Positions 19,567 to 31,845 of a stretch of 64,000 bases of DNA are shown in pieces. The first letter of the stretch is position 1. The number at the start of each line of letters is the position of its first letter. A program made the translations under genes and the position numbers. Under the pieces are notes generated by a model, which saw nothing but the letters and a program-made list of their open reading frames with translations, was not told where the DNA came from and searched no databases. This DNA comes from Wolfiporia cocos (Eukaryota; Basidiomycota; Agaricomycetes; Polyporales; Phaeolaceae), in NCBI GenBank assembly GCA_029448655.1, contig JACCLO010000010.1:806001-870000 (forward strand). The letters are read 5' to 3'.

Positions 19567-20201
19567 ATCATCATATAATAATGGGAGCTCGCATGGGAGT
19601 GGTCACATGGAGTGCACCTGGTGTACATGTTTGCTGTGTGGCATCTGTAGGGTGCCCATTAAGCACCCACTGGCACCTGCAAGGCGTGCATGCCGATTGC
19701 AAGATTTTACAAGCAAAGCGATGACAAGACCGAGTGTCAGCAAGGTGGAGGAAGTGGCTGAGTGGGCAGAGACTAAGATATATCTCTAAAACATAACATT
19801 TGTGGTGAAGCCACAGGTAATCAAGCTAGTCATATAATAATGGGAGCTCATGTGGGAGTGGTCACGTGTTGCTTGTGTTTTGTGCACATGGTGAGCACGT
19901 TTGCTGTGTGGCATCTGTAGGGTGCCCATTAAGTGCCCATTGGTGCCTGCAAGGTGTGCGTGCCGGTTGCAAAGGTATTACAAGCAAAGCGACGACAAGG
20001 CTGAGCGTCAGTGAGGTGAAGGAGTGGCTGAGTGGGCAGAGATAAGCAATAACTCCTAAGGTACAAATTTGTGGTGAAGCCACAGGTAATTAAGCTAGTC
20101 TATAATATAATGGGAGCTTGCGCCAGAGGTGCTCGTGTGCAGCTAGCATGGATGCCACATTTGCCACATGGTGTCCATTGGTGTCATTCCTGCTCCCATT
20201 A
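19567..20201. repeat. about 260-bp tandem repeat bounded by a 10-bp inverted repeat
   Basis: Two full units (from about 19572 and 19831) and the start of a third (about 20100) share CATATAATAATGGGAGC, GGTGCCCATTAAG, TTACAAGCAAAGCGA and GTGGTGAAGCCACAGGTAAT, with scattered substitutions. The block starts with TAATGGGAGC (19579-19588) and ends with its reverse complement GCTCCCATTA (20192-20201). This suggests a small non-autonomous DNA element with internal duplication. No clear target duplication was found. Confidence 0.5.
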
Positions 20202-22857
20202 GATAGGGTGCCTGGCACTGGTGAATTCCCGTGCGCGCGAACTATGACCTTCTCACCGCTGTATCGGTACGTCGCGCACGTCTAGTATGCCAATGGCAGA
20301 GACGCTGAAGTCGAGTGAACACACCGCACGCAATTCTGGTTGTGCCATCTCCGGAGTGTCTGTCTTGCGTACAGGGCCTGTACTTGCTCGACAGACTGGC
20401 ACAAATCCATCAGCGTGATCATGGTCTTCGGCATTTATCGGGATGGCTCAAGCCACTGCTTCTGCTGCAGAAAGCACGGAGTCAACGAGGAGATTTCAGC
20501 GTGTACGCGATTTCTGGGAAGGCACGGCGAGCAAGGCAACACACGGGCTATCAGAGCGGGTAGGTGGCCGCTGCTCGTTCGTGTTCTCGGAGCTAGAAGG
20601 CTGTCTATCCTTTGTGAGTCCTTCGAAATCACTCCGGTCCCGGGTCCCAGGATGGGAGCTTATCCGGACGCAGTGTATACCAGGGCTTGCGGAAATTCAG
20701 CAACCGTCCGCATACTCTCTGCCCCCCACGCGAGGACGTGTACCACATGCGCGCAGCGCGATGGACCATGCTATAGAATATCCTGACGCTCTTAAAGTCT
20801 ATCATCAGTGTGCCGATGCTTGTCTGAGCGTCCTTAGCCACACAATCGCACGCACCCAGATCGCGCCGGCCAAACGGTATCCACACACGCGAGTCATCCC
20901 GCTTACACACCGCCCGCCGCAAGTGCAGCATGAGGGCCGCAAGCCGACGGCCGCACGTTCGGCCGCCCACGCAGGTGTCCCGCTATGACGTTGTATCCGC
21001 ACGCCTCCCCAGGTCGTCCACGCGCATCAGACACACACCTCAGACCACCGAAGCGAACAGCCTGCACGCCGCCGCGTCAGATGATCTCACAATTGACTGT
21101 AGCATGGTCGAGAAGCTTAGCGGGAGCTGTATAGCTGTATTTATAGCGACTTGCCTCGAAGTGTAGAATGGAGGGCGATCGTGATGCCATGGGCAATGAT
21201 CTGCACGCGGTACGAATGTGGGCTCGGGACGACTGCCGCGGCGGGACACGCGCGTTGGTGGGGTGCTGGATCGGCTTCGCCCGCTCTTGAGACGGTAGGG
21301 GTAGATCTAGATCTGGCGTCGCGTGGGATGCGGGAAGTGGAAGGAGGCCCGTTATGGTGCTGAGTCGTCAGCCGCCGGGCAGCGCTGTCGGGCGCGGGTG
21401 CGACAGAGCTTGGGGGTTGTACTTTCTTGATGGATCTAGCGTGTTCAGCACGCATAAAGTACAGGATGGCGCTTCTATGTATTTTACTGTTGCTCTGCGC
21501 ATATAAACGGGCCACATAGGATGTGCGGTGGCCAGGCGCATATCCTCGTCTTGCCAAACACAGAAGGCATATGACCCGAAAGCGGGGGTATATAGGGGCG
21601 GACCATGCGCCTCTACATCCTTTGCTATCCACCGCGGCTACCGAGGATCGAGATGGCCACAAACCCTCGATCGAGCACTTTCGTGTCCCATGGATGAGCC
21701 AATGCGGTTAGTCGGCCTGTCTGCGTGCTTCACGCCGTAGTGTTGTATCGGCTGATGTGCATGATACCGTTCGTTGACAGGCGTAGGTGGATAGTCTTGT
21801 TGTTCTTCGCGCGGGATAACCGTGGCTCGTCGGGGAACTCGGGACAGTAGCTTTTTTCTCTAGTGCTAGTCATGATCGCGGTGAGGCTTCGGAGTGGGGA
21901 TCTCACCGTTCCAGAGACCTCACTGTGCGGGTTGTACAGAAAAGGAAAAGGAAGATAGGGGCTTGACCATGCCCGAGAACTCGGGATAAGATAGATCTGG
22001 GGCCGTCTGCGGCAGCTGGACATGCCGCGGCATTGCGAGCCGGCATCTGCTGCTCGCTCCTGCTGAATATAGCTCAGGAATGCCAGACGAGGAAGGCGGG
22101 CGCACCAAGGAGCCGGCGATGGGGCGGCGGCATGCGGGGCATCTGTTGGCGCATCGCATCGGGGCGATCGACGATCGGGATCTCGTCCGGCGGACTGCCG
22201 GACGCAATATGGAAGCGACGCGGAGTGTTGTCGCAGCTGCCTCTAAAGTATGTTTCAGGAGTTATTTATCGTTGGAAAAGCCGCAGCTGAACACTTAGGC
22301 ATTTCGAGGAACCGTGCGGGCACTTGCAACGTATGCTGTACAGCGCTGCCATTGTGTTTTGCTTGACGCTGGATCTGCCTGCATGACAGAACAGCACACA
22401 AAGAGACGACATATCCTGAGAAACACATGTCTGACTCTGACTCACTCCGGAGAGTTGAACCACAGCCGCTGCCAAAAATGGACCGACACGTGATGCATTA
22501 TCACTGCAATGCTCCATCGAACAAATGTCTGATTTCGACGACGAGCAGGACTCGGCGAGCGGCCAGTGCCTCCTTACACCTCCAGTATCTTCATTACAAC
22601 CACCACTATCTGCGATTATCCCGAGCTACCGTGCTGCTGCATATTTTCATACATCGGGCTCCATCTTTCCGGCGCCAATCCTCCTCGGCGGAATAGAGGT
22701 CCACGCGCAGGTCCCCGCCAAACAGCATCCGTGCGTATAAGACTGTCCTTCCCGCGCGCACGTTTACCCGAGCCGCCCCCGCACACGATACCACTGCGCG
22801 CCAGGCCAGCCAGCCGTTCGCCGTTGCCGTTACCCCGACGACTAGCTGACGGGCACG
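20202..22857. other. intergenic, no convincing gene
   Basis: Composition shifts toward GC from about 20200. Several open frames up to about 180 codons exist on both strands, but they overlap one another and show no domain or splice logic. The last few hundred bases should contain the promoter of the kinase gene at 22858; no clear TATA box was assigned. Confidence 0.5.
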
Positions 22858-25800
22858 ATGGCGCCCCGCCGCAAGTCCCAGAACGGAAAGGCCTCGCCGC
22901 TGTCTCCCCCTTCCTCCTCCTCCTCTGAAAGAACCACCACCGCGACCCCGCCTACGGGCACCGCGACACCGACGATGGCGCACCCCTCCCTCCCATCCGT
23001 GCTCGAACCCGAGTCCGCGCCCGCGCCCGCGCCCGAGGGCGCACACGCAATCATCGCCGCGGCCGCAATCAACCGGCATCGCGGCCTCTCAAACGCGACC
23101 ATCCGGCCGGAACAGGGCGCGACAACGGCGCAGTGCACGCGCGTCGCGTCGAACCCGCTACCGCAGGCACAAGCGGTGGTGCACCGAGCGCCCGCGGCGG
23201 TGCGCAGCCGCTCGTCGTCGGACGCGGGGCCCGCGCGCTCGGTGAGCCCCGGCGGCGCGCGGCGCGATTTCTTCACGTGGAGAGGCGCGGGGGCGACACC
23301 GCCCCATGCTGCGCCTGCGGCGTGGTGGGGCCACCGGGAGCCGTGGGCACCCGCGGAGCGGAAGCAGCGCGCGGCGACGATACAGAACATGGAGGGGTGG
23401 GCGCGTGCGCGCGAGGTGGGTAGTTGAGTCGCTGTGCAGTGCCGGGCTGACCGTGTTTGGCGCAGCGTGTCGCAGAGGCTGCTGTGAATGTGTTGGGCAT
23501 TGCAGGAGACGTGACCCACGAGGCGCTGTTAGTGAGTGCCGAGTTGCTCAAGTTCGCGCCGCTCCCCGGCCTCGAGGTCGCTGCGCGTGCGCTGCTTGAT
23601 ATTTGGGACGCGATGCAACAAGTCGATGTGAATATGTATTTCTTGCAGGACTTACGGCAGCGCTGACACGGCTGGCAGGTGAACCGCGTCGCCTGTCTGC
23701 GCCTGACAGAGCGCTGCGCAACGATCCTCTACTCGGTGCGCGAGGAGATCGCAGAGGCGGGGAACGAGGTTGGCGAGGAGCTCCTGCATCCGATCGCGCG
23801 GCTCGTCGAGTGAGTTCCGTTCCGCGTGGATCTCAGATCCGCCGCCGATCGCACGCTCATCCACTGCGCAGGTCGTTCACGGAGGTGCACAAGTTCCTGC
23901 ACAAGCAGAACCACCGCCCGTTCATCAAGCGGTACCTCAAGCGCGACGAGATCCAGCGCCACATCCAGACATGCGACCAGAGCCTCAACGACGCGCTCGG
24001 CATGTTCAGCGTGCGTCGCGTTCCGGTTCGGCTGACGGCGGCGGTGCTGACCGTGCATGCAGCTGTCGATCCAGATCCGGATCCTGAAGCAGGTGCTCAA
24101 GGCGGAGGAGCAGCGGCGCGAAGACACCACCGCCCTCCTCGAGCGGCTCATGAGGCACCCCCAGGCTGTCCCGCGCGCCGCGCTCCCCGCTCCGAACTCC
24201 CCCACTGGCTCCCCAAACGCACTCCAGCTCACCACATCCTCCCCTTCCGCCGAGTCTGCCCCACCAGTGGACCTGCTGCACGCGCGCGCGGACCAGATCC
24301 GCGCGGCGCTCGCGCGGGTGACGGCCGCGCAGAACGCGGCGGACGCGGCGCGCGACACCGCGGAGCTGCGCGCGGAGCTGCGTGCGGCGCTCGCGGCGAA
24401 CAGCGACGCGGAGCTCCTGCGCGTGCTCCAGGTCGGGCGCGACGAGATGCCCGAGGCGATCAAGGCGCTGCAGCGCGCACTCGAGGCGGAGGTCGCGCGC
24501 GAGCAGGCGGAGGACGCCGCCGCGGAGGGCGGCGCTGTGCTCGTCGCGAGCGTATCGGCGGCGTCCGGTGCGGCGGAGGGCGAGGGCGCGGGCGAGGGCG
24601 CGGGAAAGGGGCTGAGCAGGAGCGCGACGGTCGCGAGCGTGGAGAGCCGGCACACGGCGAGCAGCAGGAGCTCGGCGGGGCGGCGCGCGCCGCGGGACAC
24701 GCTCGACCGCGAGTTCATGGAGAGCGGGATTGACGCGCTGCGGCGGCTGAGCACGGCGCCGGTGGCGCTGCCGAGCTGGACAATCACGCGGTTCGAGGTC
24801 GATCGTGAGGAGAAGGTCGGGATCGGGTTCTTCTCGGACGTGTACCGCGGGACGTGGGCCGGGCGCACGGTCGCGATCAAGGTGCTCGTCGAGGCGACGC
24901 CGAAGCAGCTGTTCGTGCATGAGGTGCGTCCACGCTTTGCCTGTCAGGCGGGCGCTTGCTGACGGGGCACAGGCGACGATATGGAAGGAGCTGCAGCACC
25001 CAAACGTGCTTGAGCTGCTGGGCGCGTCGTCCGCGTCGGCGGACCCGCCGTACTTCTTCGTGAGCCCGTACTACCGCAACGGCACGCTCGTGTCGTACCT
25101 CCGCGGACTGCCCAGCCTTGACACGGCCGACATCCCGAAGCGCATCCATGAGATCGCGAAGGGCATGGCGTACCTGCACGAGAAGGACGTCTTGCATGGA
25201 GATCTGAAGGTGCAGTGTCTCATCTAGGCGTGGTGTCTACGTGCTGACGAGAGGGCGGACAGGGCGCCAACATCCTCATTGATGATGGCGGCCACTGCGT
25301 CATTACGGACTTTGGACAAAGCGAGATGAGGTCGGAGGCATACCGTATCAGCGGGGAGCCCCTTCCGCGTGAGTCGCCCACTATCGCCGGAAGTAAGTAT
25401 ATGCTGATCGTGTGGCTCCGCAGATGGCACCCTTCGCTGGCAGGCCCCAGAGCTCATGGCTGGACAGATCAACAAGACAACCCCGCAGATCGACGTGTAT
25501 GCGTTCGCGATGTGCTGCATCGAGGTTCTCATGAAGGGCAGCGTGCCGTGGCCGCTGGCGGACGACGACTCTGTCCGCCACTTCGTCCTCAGTACGTCTT
25601 CCTCTCTTGAGCGTGAGCCTATTTGCTTATACCGATATCAGGAGAGAATATGCGGCCGCCGATCCCCGTGCTGCAATACTCCTGGCGGGGCCAGTTTGCG
25701 GAGATCATTAATGCCTGCTGGCAGCGTGACCCGAGCCTCCGGCCGCCATTTGCGCGCATCGTTCAGGACATCGACAAGATGCGCCAGCGCTACCTCGGTG

Positions 25801-27186
25801 ATGTGAAGGATTCGCCGATGCCGAGACATCGGGAGCTGCTCGATGAGTCGCTCGAGCGCAAGTCGCCTGACATGCACCCGATCCCTCTGCCGCCATTGCC
25901 CCGTAAGTTGCTCCATAACAGACTGTTCAAGCTTAGAGCTCATTGAATGGCACACAGCCGACACTACAGCAACGTACGTCGAGGATTCGTCCTTCTCGTC
26001 AGACGAGTCGTTCCGCACAGCGCGCGGGGAACTCCCACTCCCGCCGCTCGAGCAGCTGCCCAGTTACCAACGAGAGGATCCCTTCATACAATCTCCATCC
26101 CCGCGTTCCAGCAGTCGCACGTCCTCCGCGTTCTCTGACGCAGCGGACGCGTGCTCAGATCATGGAGTCATGCTCGACCTCCCCGGCTATGAGTCGCCTC
26201 CTCCTGCCGACGAGCGCCTCGCGGAGATCCGCAACGAGCGTCGGTACAGGATGCTGCTGCAGCACGAGTTCCACCCATCTCGTGAGTATCGGCGTACATC
26301 ATTTCTCAGCCTCATGTGTTGAACCTTCCACAGTCACTCTCCCTCTTTGGACCCCGACGCAAACCGCGCTGGGTGCGGTGGGATACCTAGCCAAGCCCGC
26401 GGGGGAGTTTGTGACGCTCTTCAATGCCTTCAAGCCGTCCGAATCCTCCAACGGGCGCACTGGCGGTATGGCCTCGATCGAGGGGTATGGGCGCGTGTCG
26501 TCGGGCAGCCACCGGCAGGACAAGCGGAGCGTCGCACAGCGCGGGATGGACATGATCCAGTCGTGGCTGTCGTCGAGGAGCAGCCCCACCGCGGGGGCGG
26601 TGAGCCGCCGATACTCGTCCCCGCTCCGCGCGGGCCACAAGGTGGCGCACCTGTTCACCGAGTCGACCGCGTACCGGTATGTCGAAGACTTGGGCACGCC
26701 GAAGCGGTGGTTCAAGGCGAATGTGGATGCGATACTCAAGATCTATGGGGAGCAACATCGGATTCAGCGGGAGGACATCTTCCTAGGTATGTAAGCATGA
26801 ATGCAGGGGCGATCGCGTGCTCACTGTCTGCTCAGTTATCGGAACGCTGGAAGCGCAGGATTATGCCCTCCATGTCAGCCATACCCACCCGGACGGACAG
26901 GTAGAGCTCTGTTCGCTTGCACTACTGCATCGGACTGATCATCGTGCGACAGCTCAATTTCAACGTCTCTTCTGCCCCGAAAGCTGGCCAAAAGTGGGGC
27001 CACTTTACTACTACAAACGATGTATCCTCGTCGCTGGTCGGCGGGCCTGTATACCTGGACGAGCCCATCGGCAGCAGAATCTGTGCCGAGCGGGTGTCCA
27101 CTGTCGGACGCGGCGGCAAGTGGGACGCGGTGCTCCTCGCGCGTCTTAGATTCAAGACAGACAGCGCGGAGCCGACATCGCTCTGA
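22858..27186 (+). CDS. TKL-type protein kinase with N-terminal helical (MLKL-like) region
   Basis: I infer 13 exons: 22858-23415, 23466-23627, 23679-23809, 23872-24010, 24063-24923, 24973-25209, 25263-25368, 25424-25591, 25642-25902, 25958-26281, 26334-26786, 26836-26900 and 26953-27186. All junctions are GT...AG, phases agree, and the product has 1232 residues. Residues 1-186 are low complexity. About 187-345 are helical (HKFLHKQNHRPFIKRYLKRD), resembling the four-helix region that precedes kinases in many agaricomycetes and is likened to MLKL. The kinase follows with GIGFFSDVYRG, VAIKV, the catalytic loop LHGDLKGANILI split by an intron, TDFGQSEM and RWQAPELM, so it looks active. The last 300 residues (LTLPLWTPTQTALGAVGYL to AEPTSL) form a conserved domain of unknown role. 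A signalling or cell-death role is inference only. Confidence 0.85.
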
Positions 27187-28101
27187 TTTGCCATGCTTGT
27201 CTTGAAAGTGTTTCGTCCATCCGTCTGCTACATACGTATTTGACAACCGAAGCCTCATCAGTATACTCTCACGATCACATTTCCTGCACTTTGCATACCG
27301 CAGAACATTTCCGTTCGCGCCATTACGCTGATCTGTACAGAAACAACAATTCTAAAGATCCCTCGCCTACATAGGTCCAGACTTGCTAAGTGATATTGTA
27401 GCATACGGAAATTTTCGAACGATATTTATAAATCGGATGTGTGTGTCAATGCGTGACAGAAGCTATGTCTTAATGCACAAGTTCATGGTACATATCGAAG
27501 TCAACGATGCTTGGGTGCCGCAAAATCCAAAACGCCAAAATCAACGGGACTTGAGTAGGCTGGATGGGATTGTTACCCGACCGAGTGTGGAAGAGAACTT
27601 TGACGCTTGTTCATTTTTTTCCGATTGTAGCATGTAACGCTACCCTACCAGCGATGGAACGATAGCCGGAAGACAGCGAGGGGCGGCCGACGCCCCGCAC
27701 TCGTTGGGGGCCGAGTCGCGCACGTAAATAGGACGCGGTCGTTCAGATTGTCCCGCCGCCGAGCCAATGCTCGTGTCCAATCGTTGTCCAAGGCATCGCG
27801 AAGGCGTCTGTGCCGACGACGCGGCTCCCAGAACGACATCAGTATACTTAGGCATCGCATCTTTCCCCCGTTGTCCCACCTGTGTGAAGTAGCGACACAG
27901 CGGTCGTGCACACGGTAAGAGCAGCGAGCGAATAAGAATATTCATATAGGTCAGATAGATAGCGGCCTCAGAACATATCAAACTTTGTTTTTCCTCTCTC
28001 GACGACCCACTCCCTGCCCCCTTTCATCTCCCATACCAAGTAGTCGATGAGACTCAATTGATTAAGCTCTGGTTACAGCGTCCATAAGATCCGCCAGATA
28101 G
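27187..28101. other. intergenic between convergent genes
   Basis: Holds the 3' regions of the kinase gene and of the minus-strand gene ending at 28102. The open frames at 27640-27981 have no recognisable content. Confidence 0.5.
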
Positions 28102-29970
28102 TCATACTGCAAGCAAACGCTCCGCCATCCACATATCATGTTCGGGAATGATCCGCTCGCCTCCCAGAGCATCGAAAGGGCGACGAATACCAATCCGGCT
28201 GATCGTGGGTGGGTACGTCGCGTCTGACGCAGAACCCGCCCAGTCCCAATCTACAAGCAAGACATACGGCCTCTCACCGGGCGCATCCTCGTTGCGGACG
28301 AGAACATTGGCGTCGCGCGCATCTCCATGGACGAACCCGCGCTCGTGGAGGCTCCCAAGTTTGGCAATCACCTCCTTCTGTGCCTCTTCCAGTCTCGATG
28401 TTGCGACGGATCGGCAGTACCTCAGGTTAAAGAGAGTAGTGTACTCCGCGGACATGTCTTCCATGACGATCATGTACCAATCGAAGACCTTGTTTGCGGC
28501 GCACAATGCGGGTGCGAGGTTGAGGTCGGAAGCGGCGCGATGGGCGGCCTCGGAGTAGCGCACGCTGAACTTGACGCACAACGTTCGCTCTGGGTCGTCC
28601 TTCAAGTGAACCCGGAAGACTCTGTTCTCATCGATGGCTTCTTCGTATATGAAATAGTGGCGGCGGCCATTCCCATACTCGTAGAAGTCACGGAAGGGGA
28701 AATCGGCGCGTGGCCTCGGGTTATCAAGGACGTGTAGGTATTGATCGCGCAGAGCGGGAAGAGCAACACGCAACGCTGCTAGTACACGCTCTCCCGCTTG
28801 GATCTCCGCCAAGTTAGTGGAGTGCATATGGAGTGGGATACAAGCGAGATGTTCAACGATGACCTTGTTCGTATACGCCGCGGCAGCGATCGCAAGGTAA
28901 GGTCCTTCGGTCAGAGTCAGATTGGGCATGCGAGAGGATAGGAAAGCACTTACCGATATGAAGGGCGAGGATGGCAGGAAAGTTCATCATCATCTCTTCG
29001 TTGGCCCTCGTGCATTGTTCCATGAAGTCGCGAACTTGCTCGAGATAATAGCGGGCGGCTTGTACAAAGGGATCTGAATCGCTGGCGCAAACTTCGTGCT
29101 TGACATTTTGGATAAAGAAGAGTACATGATACCCCAAGACGCGAACATGGAAATTGCCAGTATCGTAGGAAGCCCACGTATCCCGCCGCCGCAACTCGTT
29201 CGGCGTGATGTCTCCTTTGATGAGAACGTCTGTGAATGCAACCTGGCGCTCACCCTCGTGCTCGAAGGTCAAACTAGCAGTTTCACGCAGAGACTGGAAG
29301 CAGCGCTTGTCGGTAGGAGACGGGGTGATATTTGTTATATCGTAGCGAAGTTTGCAGAGCGTTTCATCTGGTAGAGATGGCGGTGTGATTGCTTCGACCG
29401 GTCGACCGCAGAAGATCGCACTCGTCTCCTTTTGCTGTGCGATATGGAAGTTCTCCGGGTACGACTCAGAAGAAGGCGACGACTTTGGGTTATTGACGAA
29501 GAATTGGCGGCGTTGCTGGGCGAATGATACAGCATCTTGCGTAGGTGGCTGTGAAGGAGCGTTGATCTGGACGATGCCATGCACCAATTTCTTGCCGGCT
29601 TGACCTCACCGATGAGATTATTCACGCGCTCGCTTGGTTCGCCTTCGTTGCTACAGCATCAAGCTGGCCCCAAATCCTGCTCTGCAAAACATCCCGCGTA
29701 CGCTTCCCCTTCTCGACCGAGAGGAGTAGTTCTTCCTTGGGCTGACCGAGCTGTGAGAGTCAGATGAGGCAGGAGACAATGGCCACATACCTTCCAGATA
29801 GTTAAGGACACTGACTCCCTTGCTGAGAGCCCATAAACTCGCATAAGCTTATCGGCGATGGCGTGTGCAAGGTCGGACACGACATGATCTACATCAACCT
29901 CGACACAAGATGGTTCCGATACGAATAGAATATTGGCATCGTAGAGAATGAACCAAACTTCCCTAATCAT
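28102..29970 (-). CDS. crinkler-like N-terminus with kinase-like C-terminus
   Basis: The likely start is the ATG at 29970. Exon 1 (29970-29791) ends in LTIWK. Its pattern (VDVDHVVSDLAHAIADKL then SVSLTIWKV) resembles the ubiquitin-like crinkler N-terminal domain. Exon 2 begins at 29750 (LGQPKEELLLSVEKGKR). The junction near 29610-29650 I could not place with confidence. A long exon (from about 29600) ends in ILALHIG at 28954, a 49-bp intron follows, and the last exon starts GPYLAIAAAAYTNK and ends at 28102. The last exon has kinase-like FVHGDARDANVLV and LLVDWDWAG, the counterparts of the catalytic loop and DFG; the first Asp is present. Upstream VCVKF-type Lys pairing is uncertain. Crinkler-kinase fusions are known in fungi and oomycetes. 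Function here is not known. Confidence 0.6.
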
Positions 29971-30508
29971 GTTCGGTGAACTTGAACCTGCTGGGCGCCT
30001 GTATGTGGCGAGCGAGTCACTGGTGCACGTGCCATCATTTCAATTTGAATACACCGTCGCAGTAAAATAATACAAAGGCTAGTTATCGGAGTAGATGCCC
30101 ACCACAGACCAAACCCCAGCTCGACGCGATTCCAGGGTATCAGAGGGTTGAGCGTACACCTAATGAACATATGAAGATGTTCATAACTCGACGTGAACAA
30201 GATCCTCAGCAGCAGTGTAGATCGCGGAAGCAATATTTCAAAACAATCTGCCACTAGGAATATCTTCCCCAGCCTGGGCACTTCGCGATAAGTTTGTGCG
30301 TACACTGTAACTACAAGAACAAGAATATGAAGCAGTTATGAATGTCGCATGTATCGTACCCGATACTGTTCGGGTCATCGAAGTCGGCAAGGATACCCGC
30401 GTACACTCGTTGGGCAAAAAATGAGATGAACAGCACAGCTCTGCTGCTGGCACGCTGCGCACGAGCCCTTGTCGCAAATGCGAGCCTACAGCAGGCCCGC
30501 AACATCAG
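29971..30508 (-). pseudogene. possible gene fragment cut by a MITE
   Basis: A minus-strand frame reads FISFFAQRVYAGILADFD, then possible splice sites (GTACGATAC...TTGTAG) leading to VYAQTYREVPRLGKIFLVAD. Its upstream side is cut by the MITE at 30517. It could be the 5' or internal part of a membrane-protein gene, but I do not recognise the family and the evidence is weak. Confidence 0.25.
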
Positions 30509-30638
30509 CCAATGCGGAGGGACTTCAGTCAATTATCTTAATCTGCCAACTGCCCTTCGCTTAAGAAATCGCAGTTGCGAGCTAGGTTTGCACGCAGATT
30601 AATCTGCTGACTGCGGCAGATTAATCTACTGTGACAAT

Positions 30639-30731
30639 AAAATGGCACATCCCGGATTCGAACCAAGGACCTTAGCACAGATGAGAATAACAGCATTGCA
30701 GCATAATTAGCCAACTGAGCTACAGTGCAAC
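30639..30731 (-). ncRNA. tRNA-like Pol III unit, left arm of MITE copy 1
   Basis: On the minus strand: A box TAGCTCAGTTGG (30711-30722), B box GGTTCGAATCC (30654-30664), a CCA-like end GTGCCA and a TTTT terminator (30639-30642). The T arm can pair, but the acceptor and D stems do not close and the region between the D and T arms is too long, so it is tRNA-derived rather than a working tRNA gene. Confidence 0.7.
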
Positions 30732-31017
30732 TGGTGTTGCCCCCATTTTAAGCAATATAGTGAGTATTTTTTAAACTTCATTTTCGCAGTTTAACATCTT
30801 CCATAACACAAATACAAATGAATCTGCCTCTAAAGAGCTGTGATTCCAGTGTATTCAGCTTTCCCATGGTGAGTTGCTCCAGGTCAAGCATGGTAAATCA
30901 AGCTACCACTATCATTGATTTCTGTATGCTTGTTGGAGCAGTTAGTTGCCTTGATGATTTGCGAAAATTGTGTGTAAAATTTGCGTTATATATATTTTAA
31001 TTGGTCAATGGTATCTG

Positions 31018-31110
31018 TTGCCGCAATGGCTCAGTTGGCTAATTATGCTGCAATGCTCTTATTCTCATCTGTGCTAAGGTCCTTGGTTCGAATCCGGGAT
31101 GTGCCATTTT
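31018..31110 (+). ncRNA. tRNA-like Pol III unit, right arm of MITE copy 1
   Basis: A box TGGCTCAGTTGG (31027-31038), B box GGTTCGAATCC (31085-31095), TTTT at 31107-31110. It is the inverted partner of the unit at 30639-30731. Confidence 0.7.
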
Positions 31111-31239
31111 ATTGTCACAGTAGATTAATCTGCCGCAGTTAGCAGATTAATCTGCGTGCAAACCTAGCTCGCAACTGCGATTTCTTAAGCGAAGGGCAGT
31201 TGGCAGATTAAGATAATTGACTGAAACTCTACCAATGCG

Positions 31240-31600
31240 ATCCGCAATCTCAGGGTAATCACCATGTCACAAATTCCAAATCTCGCTTGCAAGCACTTGC
31301 AAGCCATCGCAATGATCAGGTCTCGTGATGCGATTTCGATCATTGCAATGGGAACGATTTGGTTGCAATGCAATTGCAATCGCATCGCAATCGCATCACA
31401 ATGCCATTTCAAGGGCATTGCAGCCGCATAGCAAGCGATTATAATGTTTACGTAATGATTATATGCGCTATTGTAATCGCTGACGCGGCTCCGGTCACAT
31501 TGTGACTATTTGCAATCGAATTGCTAGCCAATCGCAATCAAATTGCAACGCCCATTGGATTGCAACCGTAATAGGAAAGTTCTGACACAACCGTGAGAAG
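31240..31600. repeat. degenerate GCAAT/ATTGC-rich stretch
   Basis: Many scattered copies of GCAATCGCA, TTGCAATGCAATTGC and their complements, giving local self-complementarity. No regular period and no gene. Confidence 0.45.
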
Positions 31601-31845
31601 ATGAGCAAGCCCAACCCCCCATTGTCCTGGTATCAGCATGCCATTGACAATACAACAGCTCTCATATCCTCCCACACCTTGGAAAAATATATGGATTTGC
31701 AGGGAGGGCGAGGGAGTGAGGGACCTCAGTGCCGGAGATGCATCTTTAGAGACACTGCAGATGCATCTGGGGCACTCTATGCAATATTAATGCCCAAGCG
31801 TGCTGCATAGATGCATCTGAATAAAATAAGATGCATCTGCGCAAG

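Larger units (their letters stand above)
30517..31231. mobile_element. tRNA-bearing palindromic hAT-type MITE, copy 1
   Basis: 715 bp with a perfect 8-bp target duplication CCAATGCG (30509-30516 and 31232-31239), the hallmark of hAT elements. The ends read GAGGGACTTCAGTCAA on the left and, inverted, TAGAGTTTCAGTCAA on the right. Inverted arms of about 210 bp are about 97% identical, and each holds a tRNA-like Pol III unit pointing outward. The 290-bp centre has no coding capacity. Two further copies (41578-42846 and 59222-59939) share arms and centre. Confidence 0.88.

Noticed and set aside
20443..21662. Open frames of 148-181 codons in 20.3-21.7 kb
   Set aside because: Overlapping frames on both strands, no domain, no splice logic, no homologue recognised.
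23729..24920. Long minus-strand open frames of 304 and 383 codons opposite the kinase gene
   Set aside because: They are Arg/Ala/Ser-rich translations opposite a GC-rich exon; the plus strand has kinase motifs and consistent splice phases.
30639..31110. Functional tRNA genes at the tRNA-like sites
   Set aside because: A and B boxes are good, but acceptor and D stems do not pair and the D-to-T spacing is too long for a normal tRNA; they are also part of a repeated inverted element.
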